Source: Globisporangium splendens
Taxonomy: Eukaryota; Oomycota; Peronosporomycetes; Pythiales; Pythiaceae
Direction: 5' to 3'
Length of the DNA: 64,000 nucleotides
NCBI GenBank assembly: GCA_006386115.1
Contig: VFIW01000006.1
Location: forward strand, 599,966-663,965
Shown in pieces: positions 1 to 10,464 of the stretch (position 1 is its first letter; every line of letters begins with the position of its first letter). The notes below the pieces were generated by a model that was given only the letters and a program-made list of their open reading frames with translations, was not told where the DNA came from and did not search any database. The translations under genes were made by a program, and so were the position numbers.

Positions 1-1795
1 TGTGGCACGATGCCGATGCTTTGACGCAGCGATTTCTGACGAACCGAAGCGATGTCCTGACCATTGATATAGATCTTCCCCGACGTCAACTCGTAGAAGC
101 GGAACAGCAAGCGACTGATCGTCGTTTTGCCTGATCCCGTCGAGCCCACGATTGCAACTGTGTGGCCCGTCGGCACGATGAAGTTGATGTCTTTCAAGCC
201 ATTCGCACGCGGCTGACTCGGGTACGTGAAGTACACGCTCTTGAACACCACGGTGCTCGCGAACGGATCCACCTGTAGCGCTGGCGCACCCGGATGATCC
301 TTGATCTCCGGCTCGATCTGCAGCAGCTCGACCAAATTCTCCATATCCACGAACGACTGCACGATCGTGTTGTAGATGTTGCCCAACGAGTCTAGCGGCT
401 TGAAGATGTTGGCGATGTACACCGTCACAGCCACAAAGTCTCCGATCGTCATGGTGCCGCGGAAGATGTTCCGCGCCGTGATGGACAAGCACGCACCGAG
501 ACAACTCTGCTGGATCAGCTGCTGGATCGTCACGATCGCGTTCAGCAGACCCCGTGTCGACAGCTGTGAGCGCTGGAACATTGTGATGCTCACCATGTAG
601 CGCTTCAGCTCGTACTCCTCCGTGCAAAAGTACTTGACGGTCTCAAAGTTTGTAAGCGAGTCAACCGCTTTCTCGCTCGCCTGGTTGTCGTGCTCATTTG
701 TCTCTTTCTTGTATTTGAGCCGGATTTGCGTCCCGACAGCTGTCGTGACAACATAGAGGACCACGCCCGTGATGCAGATCACAGACAGGATCTTCTCCTT
801 GAACGAAAAGATAAACACGATCGAGACGATCACGAGCTCCACGAGCGTCGGCAGCAAGCGGAAGAAGATCACGTTAACGATGTTGTCCGTACTCGAGGAT
901 CCGCGATCGAGGCAGCGCAGCACTTTGCCAGTCTTCTTGGTCAGGTGGTAGTTCATCGACAGGCTGTGCAAGTGAGCAAACAGCTGAGCAAATGAATACG
1001 CAAGTAGAGCAAACAAAGTTAGTCAGTGCTTTCAAATCTCGGTGTCGGAAAAGAACAGTCAGAGACTCGTACCTTTTCGGCCACCTCTTGGTAGGCGTGC
1101 TGCTTGACCGTCATGTACAGATACGTCTGTAGCTGCTTTGCGAACGCAAACCCAAAGAGCGTAACTACAGGGAAACACGACAACAACAAGCGTCCATTAG
1201 TACACACATATACAAACACGCACAGTGAGTATCGACCGTTGCGAAAGGGGATCTCATGTGTACTTACGGCAGTACATCGTGATTGCGAACGCGGGGAAAT
1301 GCGTCAACTGACTGGCTGAGAGGTCATTCGTGGCTTCTTTCAAAAACAGCGGCGCCAGGATCCGCGACCCGCGCGAGCAAAACATAAACGCAAACGAGAT
1401 CGCCACGCGAAACCTCTATTTCCATTCCATATTCGCAAGACAAACGTCAACCTCAAGCCAACCCAGTACAAGAGAAATCGACAACACCAGATAACTACGT
1501 ACCAGTCCCCACGTCTTCGGCCAGAAATCTGATCACCACATATCCACACACACAGCCAAGATCGTCAAAACTCAATTCACACACACACGGTGATGCCGCC
1601 ATCAAGGGCAAAACTGCATCGCTTTAACGCTATGTACATACATGGCACAAGCAGCACGCGGAGCTCCCACGCCGACACACCGCGCGACGGCGTCGGTGGG
1701 TCCTCGAGGGAGGCGAAGGACGTGTCGTCATCCACAGGCGTCTTCTTCTTCTGCGCGGACGCGCTCAGCAGCGCCGTGCGCTCCGTCGCCGTCAT
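1..1795 (-). CDS. ABC half-transporter, ATM1/HMT1 (ABCB6/7) type, 3' end outside window
   Basis: Proposed exons, complement: <1-983, 1073-1164, 1268-1415, 1503-1528, 1642-1795. All five join in phase and give about 467 residues. The start is the ATG at 1795. After a hydrophilic N-terminus come VPYFWPKTWGL, a six-helix ABC membrane domain, and the start of the nucleotide-binding domain with Walker A GSTGSGKTT near residue 418. The window ends just after IGIVP, before the Q-loop, signature and Walker B. The segments TIGDFVAVTVYIANIFKPL and SFVDMENLVELL, with the short N-terminus, resemble mitochondrial or vacuolar half-transporters of the ABCB6/ABCB7/ATM1/HMT1 group. Members export glutathione-linked sulfur compounds, haem precursors or metal-thiol conjugates. 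Which subgroup this is, and so its membrane, cannot be told without the C-terminus. A clear targeting peptide is not visible. Exon 4 as listed (1503-1528) is only 26 nt. Confidence 0.88.
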
Positions 1796-2700
1796 CTCTG
1801 CTCTCGACGCGGCAAATGCGGAAATGGTGGGAGGGAAACGGACGGCTGTTTGATTTATTTACGGTGGTACTTCAAATACGGGATGATGATACACAAACAT
1901 TCTGAAGACACAAAGATGTGGCATGGATCTTAAATCAGTGCATCGATCTGCGACACCTGACGCCTGATGAAATGATCGTTTCGATGCTTGCGTTTGAAAC
2001 AGAACATGAAGAAGGGGATGCTTGTGCATTGCACCTGTTGCGTCGCGCAGACTGGCTGCCATCGACAGCAAGGCTGCAATCCCCCCAATCATTTACGCTG
2101 TTATCCCAAGAACGCGCGCAGTACAGCAAACGAGGACGTGTGCCCTGCTGCCATGCTCAAGACCCACCATGTCGTCGTTTCATCGCTACTCCAAATTGTC
2201 TCAAGCAGCTGGACCCATCATATTGGTCAGCAACTCCAGCGTCAGCGTCAGGGTCTGCACGACGTGCATCGAAACAAGTTGCTATAGACATCCATCGATT
2301 GTGGTTCAAAGCATACATTCTGAGCAAATCGCCATCATTCTTGATGAGGTATGCAGGTGGAGTTGTGTGGAGGATCCTCCACTTGGAGGACTCCTGTCTG
2401 CCGTTGTCCACTTGGGCTTGTGGGCTTCTCGGAGCGTATCACTCACTGCACATTTGGACTTGCTCGTCGAAGCGTATCACGTCGGCACAGGGTTTCGCAT
2501 GTGTTGTCGCTCTGAGGCGAACGGTTTGCCCATGATACTTCAAGCAATGCTCGAGCAAACGAGCTGTGTAGATGCCGCCTGCTGGTACATCTACACACAC
2601 TAGCGACTGCGGCAAAACGCTACCGGGCGATTGACGCCTGATACTTCACACTTCAGCAACAGCAAAACATTGCGAGACGCGTTCGCATCACGATTCACAG
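1796..2700. other. gene-poor stretch with no confident gene
   Basis: Several overlapping open frames exist on both strands, the longest 205 codons on the plus strand from 1918. None has a recognisable domain, and the predicted peptides are low-quality mixtures rich in Ser, Cys and His. A minus-strand frame ends around 1935 with a plausible basic C-terminus (FKRKHRNDHFIRRQ), so a small or decayed multi-exon minus-strand gene at about 1930-2640 is possible. No consistent exon chain could be built. It lies between the ABC transporter promoter and a decayed transposase-like ORF. Confidence 0.3.
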
Positions 2701-3420
2701 TCATACCGCGACAGCCATTGTGTGTGCAATGGAGTACACTGTGAGAATGTCTTTCATCTCCAAGTACGCCTGCTTGCTCTCCAGTTCATATCGTTGCTGG
2801 AGATATCTCTTGAACCGTCGGAAAAAATTGAGCGAGACCGCGTTCGTCGCATTAGTTGCCATTTGCTGACTCGCTTGTTGATGCCATCGAGATGATAGAT
2901 GCTGTCCGGTGGTTTGTATTCGGGAGATCACCAAGACTTGTACATCATAACTGATTGCATGAACTGTTCATTCTTAGTAGCGGCAGATTTTGATCGTTCT
3001 GCCACGCTCACAGCTGACAAACATCTGTAGAAGAACGGCTGATCCAGTTTCGGAATCGGAATGCCTTCCTTGCAAACTCGAGCGATGTGAATATTCGCGA
3101 GGACATAAACTTCTGCGATGGTCTTGTTCATTTCGTTGAGAACTGTTGTCCATGGAAGTGCCTTGGCCGCCTCAGTACAGAAAGTGTTGAGCGTCGTTTT
3201 GACAACACCGAGTTCTGTTGTCTTGTTGAGTTCACGCCTCGCTGCCACATCCGGTCGAACGCGCTTGGATTGATGTTGGTTGTCACTGGTTGGAGGACGC
3301 TTGAGACCAGTGTTTGGGATGACATTTTCTGATTCGTAGTCAGATTCGGGAGCGATCGTATCCTTGAGATGCTCTTCGTCAACTTCTGGAACCACTTCGT
3401 TCTCTGTCGCGCAAGCTTGA
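2701..3420 (-). pseudogene. decayed transposase-like ORF
   Basis: Two overlapping minus-strand frames (about 3420-2928 and 2934-2701) encode pieces that read as one protein. An acidic N-terminus with a KRVRP basic patch is followed by LPWTTVLNEMNKTIAEVY, DQPFFYRCLSAVS, then after a stop codon and frame change QQMATNATNAVSLNFFRRF and KRYLQQRYEL. The pattern of a multi-helix N-terminal region, FFYxCLSAVS and NFxRRFKRYL resembles repeated transposase-like proteins of oomycetes and early fungi. Some of these carry a C-terminal TnpB/Fanzor-type nuclease. That family link is from memory and tentative, and no nuclease domain is visible here. The stop at the YKSW junction plus the frame change argue for an inactive remnant. 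Confidence 0.5.
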
Positions 3421-4824
3421 AAATGAGGAGAAAAGATGTGTGTCAATGCTGTGTAAAGGTGGCATCTGTATGTGTTGGTCCTTTAGCGGTGTCCGTGAAG
3501 AACGCGGCAGCACGCCGGTTGAGGCAGTTAGTACGAGAACACTGGATGCATGTGTATGAGCAGCGAGCGGACTCTGGCAGCTCAGTCTCCAAATCTTTCT
3601 CTTTTTCTTGAAGAAAAAACATGTTGCGTCGACACAAGAAAAGCCGACCACTCAGGCGCCTCGGGGATCAGTTCGAGCGTTTGGACAGCACCCACGACCC
3701 TCAGCTTGTTCGCCAGCTCAACCAACCCATCGCCAACAACTAACAGACCGGTGTGGATTCCCTAAGGGCATCCGCAGAAAACACAGCAGAAAGGCTCGAG
3801 CCTTTAGCCTTTCGTTGGCTTTCTCTCCACCTCAACATTTCGTCGAGATTCTTCCGAGAGGGAGAGAGTGCATTCAGCTCGAATAAAATAGATGCTTATT
3901 GCTGAGCGCGCTCTCATTCACTAAGTATGAGAGGATCATGCAGCAATAGGAATCGGCATTCCTGTCATGCCATGCAGATGCAAAGTGACAATTCGCATCG
4001 CGTCAAAATAGCGATTGGCTGTTGCAATTTTGGTTCAATTTTGGTAGAAAATGGCTAAACTGAAGTGCATTATGAGATCAGAGAGATCTGAGCCGATCAG
4101 CATTCGTCCGTTTGCACAACGGTTCTGTTTTCTTTGTAAAAGTAGACGGCTTCTGATTGGTCAATTTAAGTTTAGAGTGGAATCTGATTGGGTGGTGCCG
4201 TCCACCTGCCTTGTCTCGTGGAATGGGTATTTGGTCTTCCCGCCCTACCCCGCTCCACATGATTCATGTTACTTCATTCGGGTGTTATATTTTTGGCTTC
4301 ATCACACAAAAACCCTCCCACACACACACCAAACAGGTGTGTGCATGGATTTGTTAAGCATTGGCTCGACGTCAACACCTGGACACTGAGAATGCTCGCT
4401 GAAAGCTAATTTCTATGCCATTAAAGCTGTAGCAAATGCCTCTCGTATTCGTGGACTCGCTCCTGTTCTCCCATCTTGTAACCGGCGCACACACTCATCC
4501 ATTACATGCACACATCGTTCACTTACTCCCTCCCGCCTTCTTCATCGAGTCTCTTCTACCGAAGTGCAGCGTAGCACAGTGTGGCTTCCATACTCACAAA
4601 GGCGATTAGGGTTCCTCATTGCCAAGGTTACTTCAGCATAGATAGTCAGTGTCGGTGTCGGTGCGAGCGTTACTTCAGACGCGTCCGCAATTGCCGTCGT
4701 CGTCCCCCATTCCAGCGTCCGTCCGTACACTAATTATTCGGCGCATTTCCCCATACAACTGCCTGTTAGAACCAACGTGGCGCGCGCTCCGGTGGATGCG
4801 AATAAATGCCTGCAGGCCGCGGCG
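3421..4824. other. intergenic and 5' region of the receptor kinase
   Basis: About 1.4 kb with no supportable gene. Small frames on both strands look random. A short CA-rich tract lies near 4317-4330. The last 300 bases precede the GPCR-TKL start and should hold its promoter and 5' leader. No clear oomycete Inr match was found by eye. Confidence 0.4.
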
Positions 4825-7800
4825 ATGGACACGGAAGACGACCCCATAGCTGGCACGCGTCCGCGCCGCGGCGATGACGCCGTGCCCAAGAGTCAGCCGA
4901 CCAAGAAGCGCAAGAAGCCCACAAGCCACAGGACCAGCGTCAGCAATGGGAATGGCGCGCAGCTCGAGCGGATAGCACACACGCCCGGCACGCCGCCCGT
5001 GTCGTACGCGCCGGCGTCATTCCGGAAGAAGGACAAGTACAGGAAACTGACGGACACGACGATCTCCACGGCGTCCACGACCGCGACCAGCGCCACCACG
5101 GCGTCCTCGACAGCGTCTGCAACGTCTGCGATGAATCTGGCGGCGCAGAATAGCAGGATATCGACGCCGCCGATTTTCCTGACGAGCGCGCCACCGCCGC
5201 CACCGGCGCCGTCGTCGACGTTATCGTCGCTCGCGTCCTTTGCGTCGTCGCACAATAGTCAGTTCAGTAGCAGCACGACGGGGGACGAAGATAGCGACTA
5301 TTATACTAGGAAGAAGCCCAAGTGGTGGAAGCGCATGGTGACTATGCGCTCGGGGTTCAAGCGCCCGCGCAACCACCGGCAGATGCTGATTGACCAGGAG
5401 TTGTACGTGCGCAGCATCCTCGAGTCGTACTCGTCGTCGCTGTCCTCGAACCGCATGTCGTCGACGATGAACCAACTCAGTGGTATGAACGGTGAGCCCT
5501 CGCCGCACAGCGGCGGACCAACCAATACAGGAGCAGGTGGCGAGCCGTCATCTTCGGTGCGCGATCGCGGGATGTCGGCTGACGAACTCACGAGCGAAGA
5601 AGCGATGTACTTAGCCCAGTTGGAGACGCCGGATCCGTTTGAACTCGCCGCCGAAGAGGACCACATCCGGTATCAGATGCAGAACCAGCGCACGGTCGGC
5701 GACGACGAGGATGACGACGAAGAGCGCAATCGACGACGCATCCAGCGCCGCATCGCGAAGGAGGCGCTGCGCGCCAAGGAGATGGAGAAAAGTCAGCATC
5801 TCGCACGCACGCGCAGAAAACTGTGTTTGTTTATGCTCTGTCTAGGCATCACGCTCTCGGCGTTCATCGTGGCATCCGTGCTGATAGCAAGAGTAGGCGT
5901 CAAGGCGTTTCGAGTGAGTGCGAGCGGTGGGGATGCGGTAAATGCGACGACGACGAATACGACGACGGTGGTGCCAGTTCCAGTGACACCAGCGCCCGTC
6001 GTGACACTGTCCCCGGACAGTCCGCTGTATGAGATGTACAATGGCACGCTGCCGCCGCGAAATGCGCGCTCGGGAATCGGTTTAATCAGTGGTTCGGGAT
6101 CAGGGGATGAAGATGGCAGCCCGAGTTCTGCAGCCGGTTCAGCGAGCGGAGACGGTGTTGATCTGGACGCAGGCACAGGAACCACGAGTTTGACCAAGAA
6201 GGTGTACACGTACGTGCACTGTGTGCTCATGTCGCTGTCGCTCTGGATGTCGCTCGTGGTTATCGGCATGCACATCACGTTCCGGTCGTTCCGCACGTAC
6301 TCGTTGCCGCTGGTGCTGGAGCTGAGCTTTGCGCAGTGCGGCTACTGGATCACGTCGCTGCTCCGCGTGCAGTTTGTGAACGAGAGCGTCAACAACATCG
6401 CGTACCTCTTCTTCTGCATGGCCGAGAGTTTCTTCAACTTTGGGCAGATCTCGTTCACGTGCGCGATCGCGTTCAACATGTACCGTTCCGTGGTGTCGTA
6501 CGCCGACGTGCTCTTGGATTCGCACAGTGCAAAGCAACGGTACCGCTCGTACACGGTGAACGTGATGCTGCTCTCGCTGCTCGGGTCCATCACACTCTCC
6601 CTTGTTGGGTACCGGAAGTACGACGCAACCTTAGTTGAGGACAATTTCCAGCCGTGCCTGTACCCAACGTGTCGGCTGATCCTGTACGTGTACTACCCGC
6701 TGCTCGCGTTCGGCTTTAGCTTTATCTTCTACATTCGCTTCAAGCGCACGATCGGTGAATCCTACCCGATGTCCGCTACAGGCCGACTCAACAAGATCGC
6801 GCGGTCGTACCTCGTGCTGTTCTTCATTTGCTGGGGCAGTCTGATCACGCTCACGGCCATGCCAGCCCCAGATCCGTCGAACACCGACATGAAGATCGTG
6901 CACTACACACTGCAATGGATCTTCGATGTTCTCGGCGTGGGCACTGCGGTAATTACGCTCACGAACTTCCACCGGTGTCGCAAGGCGTTTGATTTTGGAT
7001 TGTCGCTCAAGACCATTGATCCGAACAGCATTGAGTTCGAAGACCCGGTCAACATTTTAGGGGAAGGCACGTTTGCGCTGGTGCTGAAGGCAAAGTGGCA
7101 CCAGGGAGTGATGGACAACTCGATTTCCCGCACGGTCGATGTCGCAGTCAAGACGTTCAAGCACACCCAGTTTGAATGCCTCGACCAAATGAAGGAAGAA
7201 GCGTACTTGTCGTCGAAGCTGATGCACCCTTGCGTGATGATGACCTATGGGTGCTACACCAATGGCAGCAACATGTACATTGTGTACGAATATCTTGGAG
7301 GTGGGACGCTTCAGGACGTGCTGGATGCCAATGAAAGCCTTCCGTATGAGACTGTTCTCCGGTACGCGCACATGATCGCCATGGGTATGCGGTTCTTGCA
7401 CGGACTTCCGGTTCCCATTATTCATCGGTATGTTTGGTTTATCTCCCTTTCATCTTCTCTTGTGAGCAACTCGGAACTGACCCGTCGTTTACTCTGTTTG
7501 TGTGCTATAACAGTGATTTGAAGCCACTGAATTGCATCTTTGATGCCGATCAAGAGATGCTGAAAGTCGCTGATTTTGGTGAGTCGCGGTTGTTCCGAAA
7601 GAAAGAGGTCGTGCGACACCAGCGGCCGGATTTCTATCCATCGGCGGATTTAACGCTTCAGATGACCACGAATATCGGTAGTGCATGTTGGGCGGTACGT
7701 GCTGTTTCTGCGTTGCAAAGAAGTGAAATTTGCGTGTTTTTTTTTAATCATCTGACACATCGCTCTTTGCCATGACGACAACCACAGGCTCCTGAAGTGC

Positions 7801-8213
7801 TTAAAGACGAAGACAAGTCCGAATACTCGGTCAAGGTCGACGTGTATAGCTTTGGGATCATGTGCTGGCAGCTTTACACGTGCAAGATCCCATACCTCGA
7901 TATCCCTGGGAGCATCTTGGCGCTCTCGGAGGCAGTTTTGAACGGTCATCGCCCCGAGATCCCGGCCGATTGCCCCACACTCTTTGCGAAGATCATGCGC
8001 CGGTGCTGGCACGAGAGCGCACCGCGTCGCCCAAGTTTTGAAGACATTGTGCAGTTATTAGAGATGGAGCTCGCCGACGAACGCCGGCGGCAAGCGTACC
8101 CCGAGTACAGCAATGCCCAGCCACCACGAATGAATGGCGGCGGGTACTTGCGAAGGAAAGCGGAGATGTCCTCCGCGATGACAACAGCCGGGTCGTCGAC
8201 AGCATCCGACTGA
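4825..8213 (+). CDS. GPCR-TKL: seven-transmembrane receptor fused to a TKL protein kinase
   Basis: Exons 4825-7427, 7514-7694 and 7788-8213 give 1069 aa. The ATG at 4825 has a strong context (GCGATGG). The open frame extends upstream only to a GTG. Layout: a disordered Ser/Thr- and Pro-rich cytoplasmic-type N-terminus; one hydrophobic helix near residues 332-360; a Gly/Ser/Thr-rich loop; a seven-helix bundle around 461-720; then a complete kinase domain at about 737-1022. Kinase motifs seen are the loop GEGTFALV, VAVKTF (catalytic Lys about 776), HRDLKPLN split by intron 1, DFGESR, GSACWAAPEVL and DVYSFGIMCW. HRDLKPxN with this activation segment is typical of TKL kinases. Oomycetes are known to carry such GPCR-bigrams, thought to couple an external cue directly to phosphorylation without a separate G protein. 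The ligand and substrates are unknown. Both introns lie in the kinase part. Confidence 0.93.
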
Positions 8214-8686
8214 GTTGATCCACTCTGTGATAGCAATGACAGAGTAAGTAGCCATGGACGACTGGAAAAAGAAAGATCGCGACTTGCGACCACCATTTTG
8301 TTAATATAAAACCTTATCTATTCAGCTGGAATGCTGAAGCACAAGCTCATGCATGTTTGCCAGAAAACTGCTGCAATGACAGAGTTGGTGCCACATTGGT
8401 GGTGCTTGAGTGGAAAACGCTGATGCGATTTGGAGAGCCAGCATATTCGTTTTGCAGAAAGCATCTTTTCATATGCGACTCCTTGGTTGCTGTTTCCAGA
8501 TCCACGCAACCGTTGTGGCGTGTTTGAAACGGCGCCGACTCATCACAACAGCAAGGGTGCTCTGACTTTGTCAAAGCAAGAGTCCTCGCTTGGCAAAGCT
8601 ACGAACAGCTATAGTGTTGCTGCGTAGACTCTCGCCTCAGGGCAGCGATATTCAGCCACAGCTTTCGCATTTAGTCAGCGCACACG
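8214..8686. other. intergenic region
   Basis: 473 bases between the receptor kinase stop and the aspartic-protease start. An AT-rich stretch near 8296-8320 could hold the kinase gene's polyadenylation region. Nothing else is recognisable. Confidence 0.4.
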
Positions 8687-10294
8687 ATGAAACTGGTTGG
8701 ACAAGTTGCCCTGTTTGGGACGCTTCTGCTTGCGCTCTTGGGCAATCACCATGCGCAAGCCAACGTGACCCAGGTCGCGCTCACCAAAATGGCTCGGTCA
8801 TCGGAAGTGGACTGGCTGCACTCGAGATACCGCAATGCCCTCAGCGCTGTGGTACCATCTCAAGAAGTCAACCTCGCAGACGACAATAGTACAACGACCG
8901 AGTCCACGAGTACAAGCTCGACGACAGCCCAAGTCGTTAGCGTCGATGCCGCCGAGACGCGCATCTTCAGCGGCGAAAGCTGCAACAACTGCGGCACACG
9001 CCACGAGAATGTGCCGTTCCGATTCACCAACAACACCAAGTACCTCACGTGTGCATCGTCAAACAGCTGCGCCGAGTGCACGCCCGAGGGTAAATGCAAG
9101 TACGGCCAGGTGTACGTCGAGGGGGGCTACTGGTTCGCCAACAAGGTGTCGGACGTGATGGCGTTTGCACCAAAGAACCAGCCGGCGTTCCAAGCACCCA
9201 TCAACTTCGGGTGCATCTACGCGCAGGGCGGCGTCTTCAACACGCAGACATCAGACGGCATCATGGGCTTCTCCAAGCACGCGGACTCGATCTTTGAGCA
9301 ATTCTACCAGCACAAGGTCACCAAATCGCGCGTTTTCTCGCAGTGCCTCGGTGCCAATGGCGGGATCTTGACGCTGGGCGGCGTCGATATGTCAATCAAT
9401 TACGATCCTGTCGTGTACACTCCGATTCGCAACACTGAGTACCAGTACTGGACCGTCACGCTGCTCTCGATCTCCATCGGGTCCACGGAACTTGAGGTCG
9501 ACAACAAAGTGTGCAACAAGCACCGCGGCTCCGTGTTTGACAGCGGGACGACGTTCGTGTACATGCCGCTGGCCGTCGAGGCTCCGCTCAAAGCGGCCTG
9601 GACGAAAGCCGTCGGCAACGATCAGTTCCCGATCAGCGATCGCTATGATCTGACCGAGGCGCAACTCGCGCAGTTGCTCGAAATCTGCTTCCATCTGCTG
9701 AATGACGCCAAGGTGTGCGTGCCCCCGTCCTTGTATTTCTACCGCGTCGGCGTCGGCAAGTACGCCGGCACGATTTTCTTCAGAGATGGTGCGAAGTCCC
9801 TGATCATCGGTGCCAGCGCGCTCACGAACTACAACGTGATCTATGACGTCGACAACTTGCGCATCGGCGTCGCCAAAGCCAATTGCGAAGCCACAGTGAG
9901 CTCTGCTGCCACCGACAACAGTAGCATCACGAGCGCCGCGATGGTCGAGTTGAGCATCAACCCAGGTGGCGACAAGTTTCGCTCCGTGTCGCCTGCGATC
10001 GGAAGCTACGACGCTCTCGTGCAGTGGATTCTGGCCACAGCCACGTTTCCCGGCGTCATTGGACTCGTGAACGCGCTCTGGATGGAGCTGAAGGACATCA
10101 AAGCTAAAAAAGCGCGTCAAGCGCAATTGGCAAAGCAACGCGACATCAATGCCGCTGGGGTCATCGGGGAAGCTGATGGTGGACGCGAGCCATCGGCGTC
10201 GTCTTGTGCTCTACTTGACGAGGAAGAAGAGGACCGAGCGAGCGCGTTTTCGTTCATTCTCATGCGCGATGACGACGACAGAGAGGTTGTTTGA
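8687..10294 (+). CDS. secreted pepsin-type (A1) aspartic protease homologue, probably non-catalytic
   Basis: A single exon of 535 aa starting at ATG 8687. Residues 1-25 form a signal peptide (KLVGQVALFGTLLLALLG). Ser/Thr-rich linker residues follow, then an A1-protease fold: CNNCGTRH, the flap-like CKYGQVYVEGGYW, the SDGIMGFS turn, and the second catalytic motif FDSGTTFVY with Asp about 285. A C-terminal hydrophobic segment near 442-466 precedes a charged tail, as in membrane-anchored oomycete aspartic proteases. The first catalytic motif, normally DTG(S/T), aligns with SVDAAETR (Asp about 87), so Thr and Gly are lost. The beta-hairpin that normally precedes it is replaced by a Ser/Thr linker. 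No upstream exon restores it. It is therefore likely inactive or a decoy-like homologue, although the rest is well kept with no stops or frameshifts. Confidence 0.85.
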   Translation: MKLVGQVALFGTLLLALLGNHHAQANVTQVALTKMARSSEVDWLHSRYRNALSAVVPSQEVNLADDNSTTTESTSTSSTTAQVVSVDAAETRIFSGESCNNCGTRHENVPFRFTNNTKYLTCASSNSCAECTPEGKCKYGQVYVEGGYWFANKVSDVMAFAPKNQPAFQAPINFGCIYAQGGVFNTQTSDGIMGFSKHADSIFEQFYQHKVTKSRVFSQCLGANGGILTLGGVDMSINYDPVVYTPIRNTEYQYWTVTLLSISIGSTELEVDNKVCNKHRGSVFDSGTTFVYMPLAVEAPLKAAWTKAVGNDQFPISDRYDLTEAQLAQLLEICFHLLNDAKVCVPPSLYFYRVGVGKYAGTIFFRDGAKSLIIGASALTNYNVIYDVDNLRIGVAKANCEATVSSAATDNSSITSAAMVELSINPGGDKFRSVSPAIGSYDALVQWILATATFPGVIGLVNALWMELKDIKAKKARQAQLAKQRDINAAGVIGEADGGREPSASSCALLDEEEEDRASAFSFILMRDDDDREVV

Positions 10295-10464
10295 CTGTTT
10301 GGATCCGTTAGAGCTACACAAATGGAATGATTAACCACATTGCCTTCTCCTCGTGTGACTTTATCGCGTGGTTAACACAAATATGCATACCCTGGATCTC
10401 GTCCGCTGCATCATATTCCTTTTCTATCGCATCTTTCAGCTGAAAGTTCTTCTTCGCTTGTTTT

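Noticed and set aside
1918..2535. 205-codon plus-strand open frame
   Set aside because: Begins at a non-ATG codon region, has no domain, and overlaps equally long frames on both strands in a gene-poor area.
4777..4824. Extended start of the receptor kinase at 4777
   Set aside because: The codon is GTG. The ATG at 4825 has a strong context and is the first ATG in frame.
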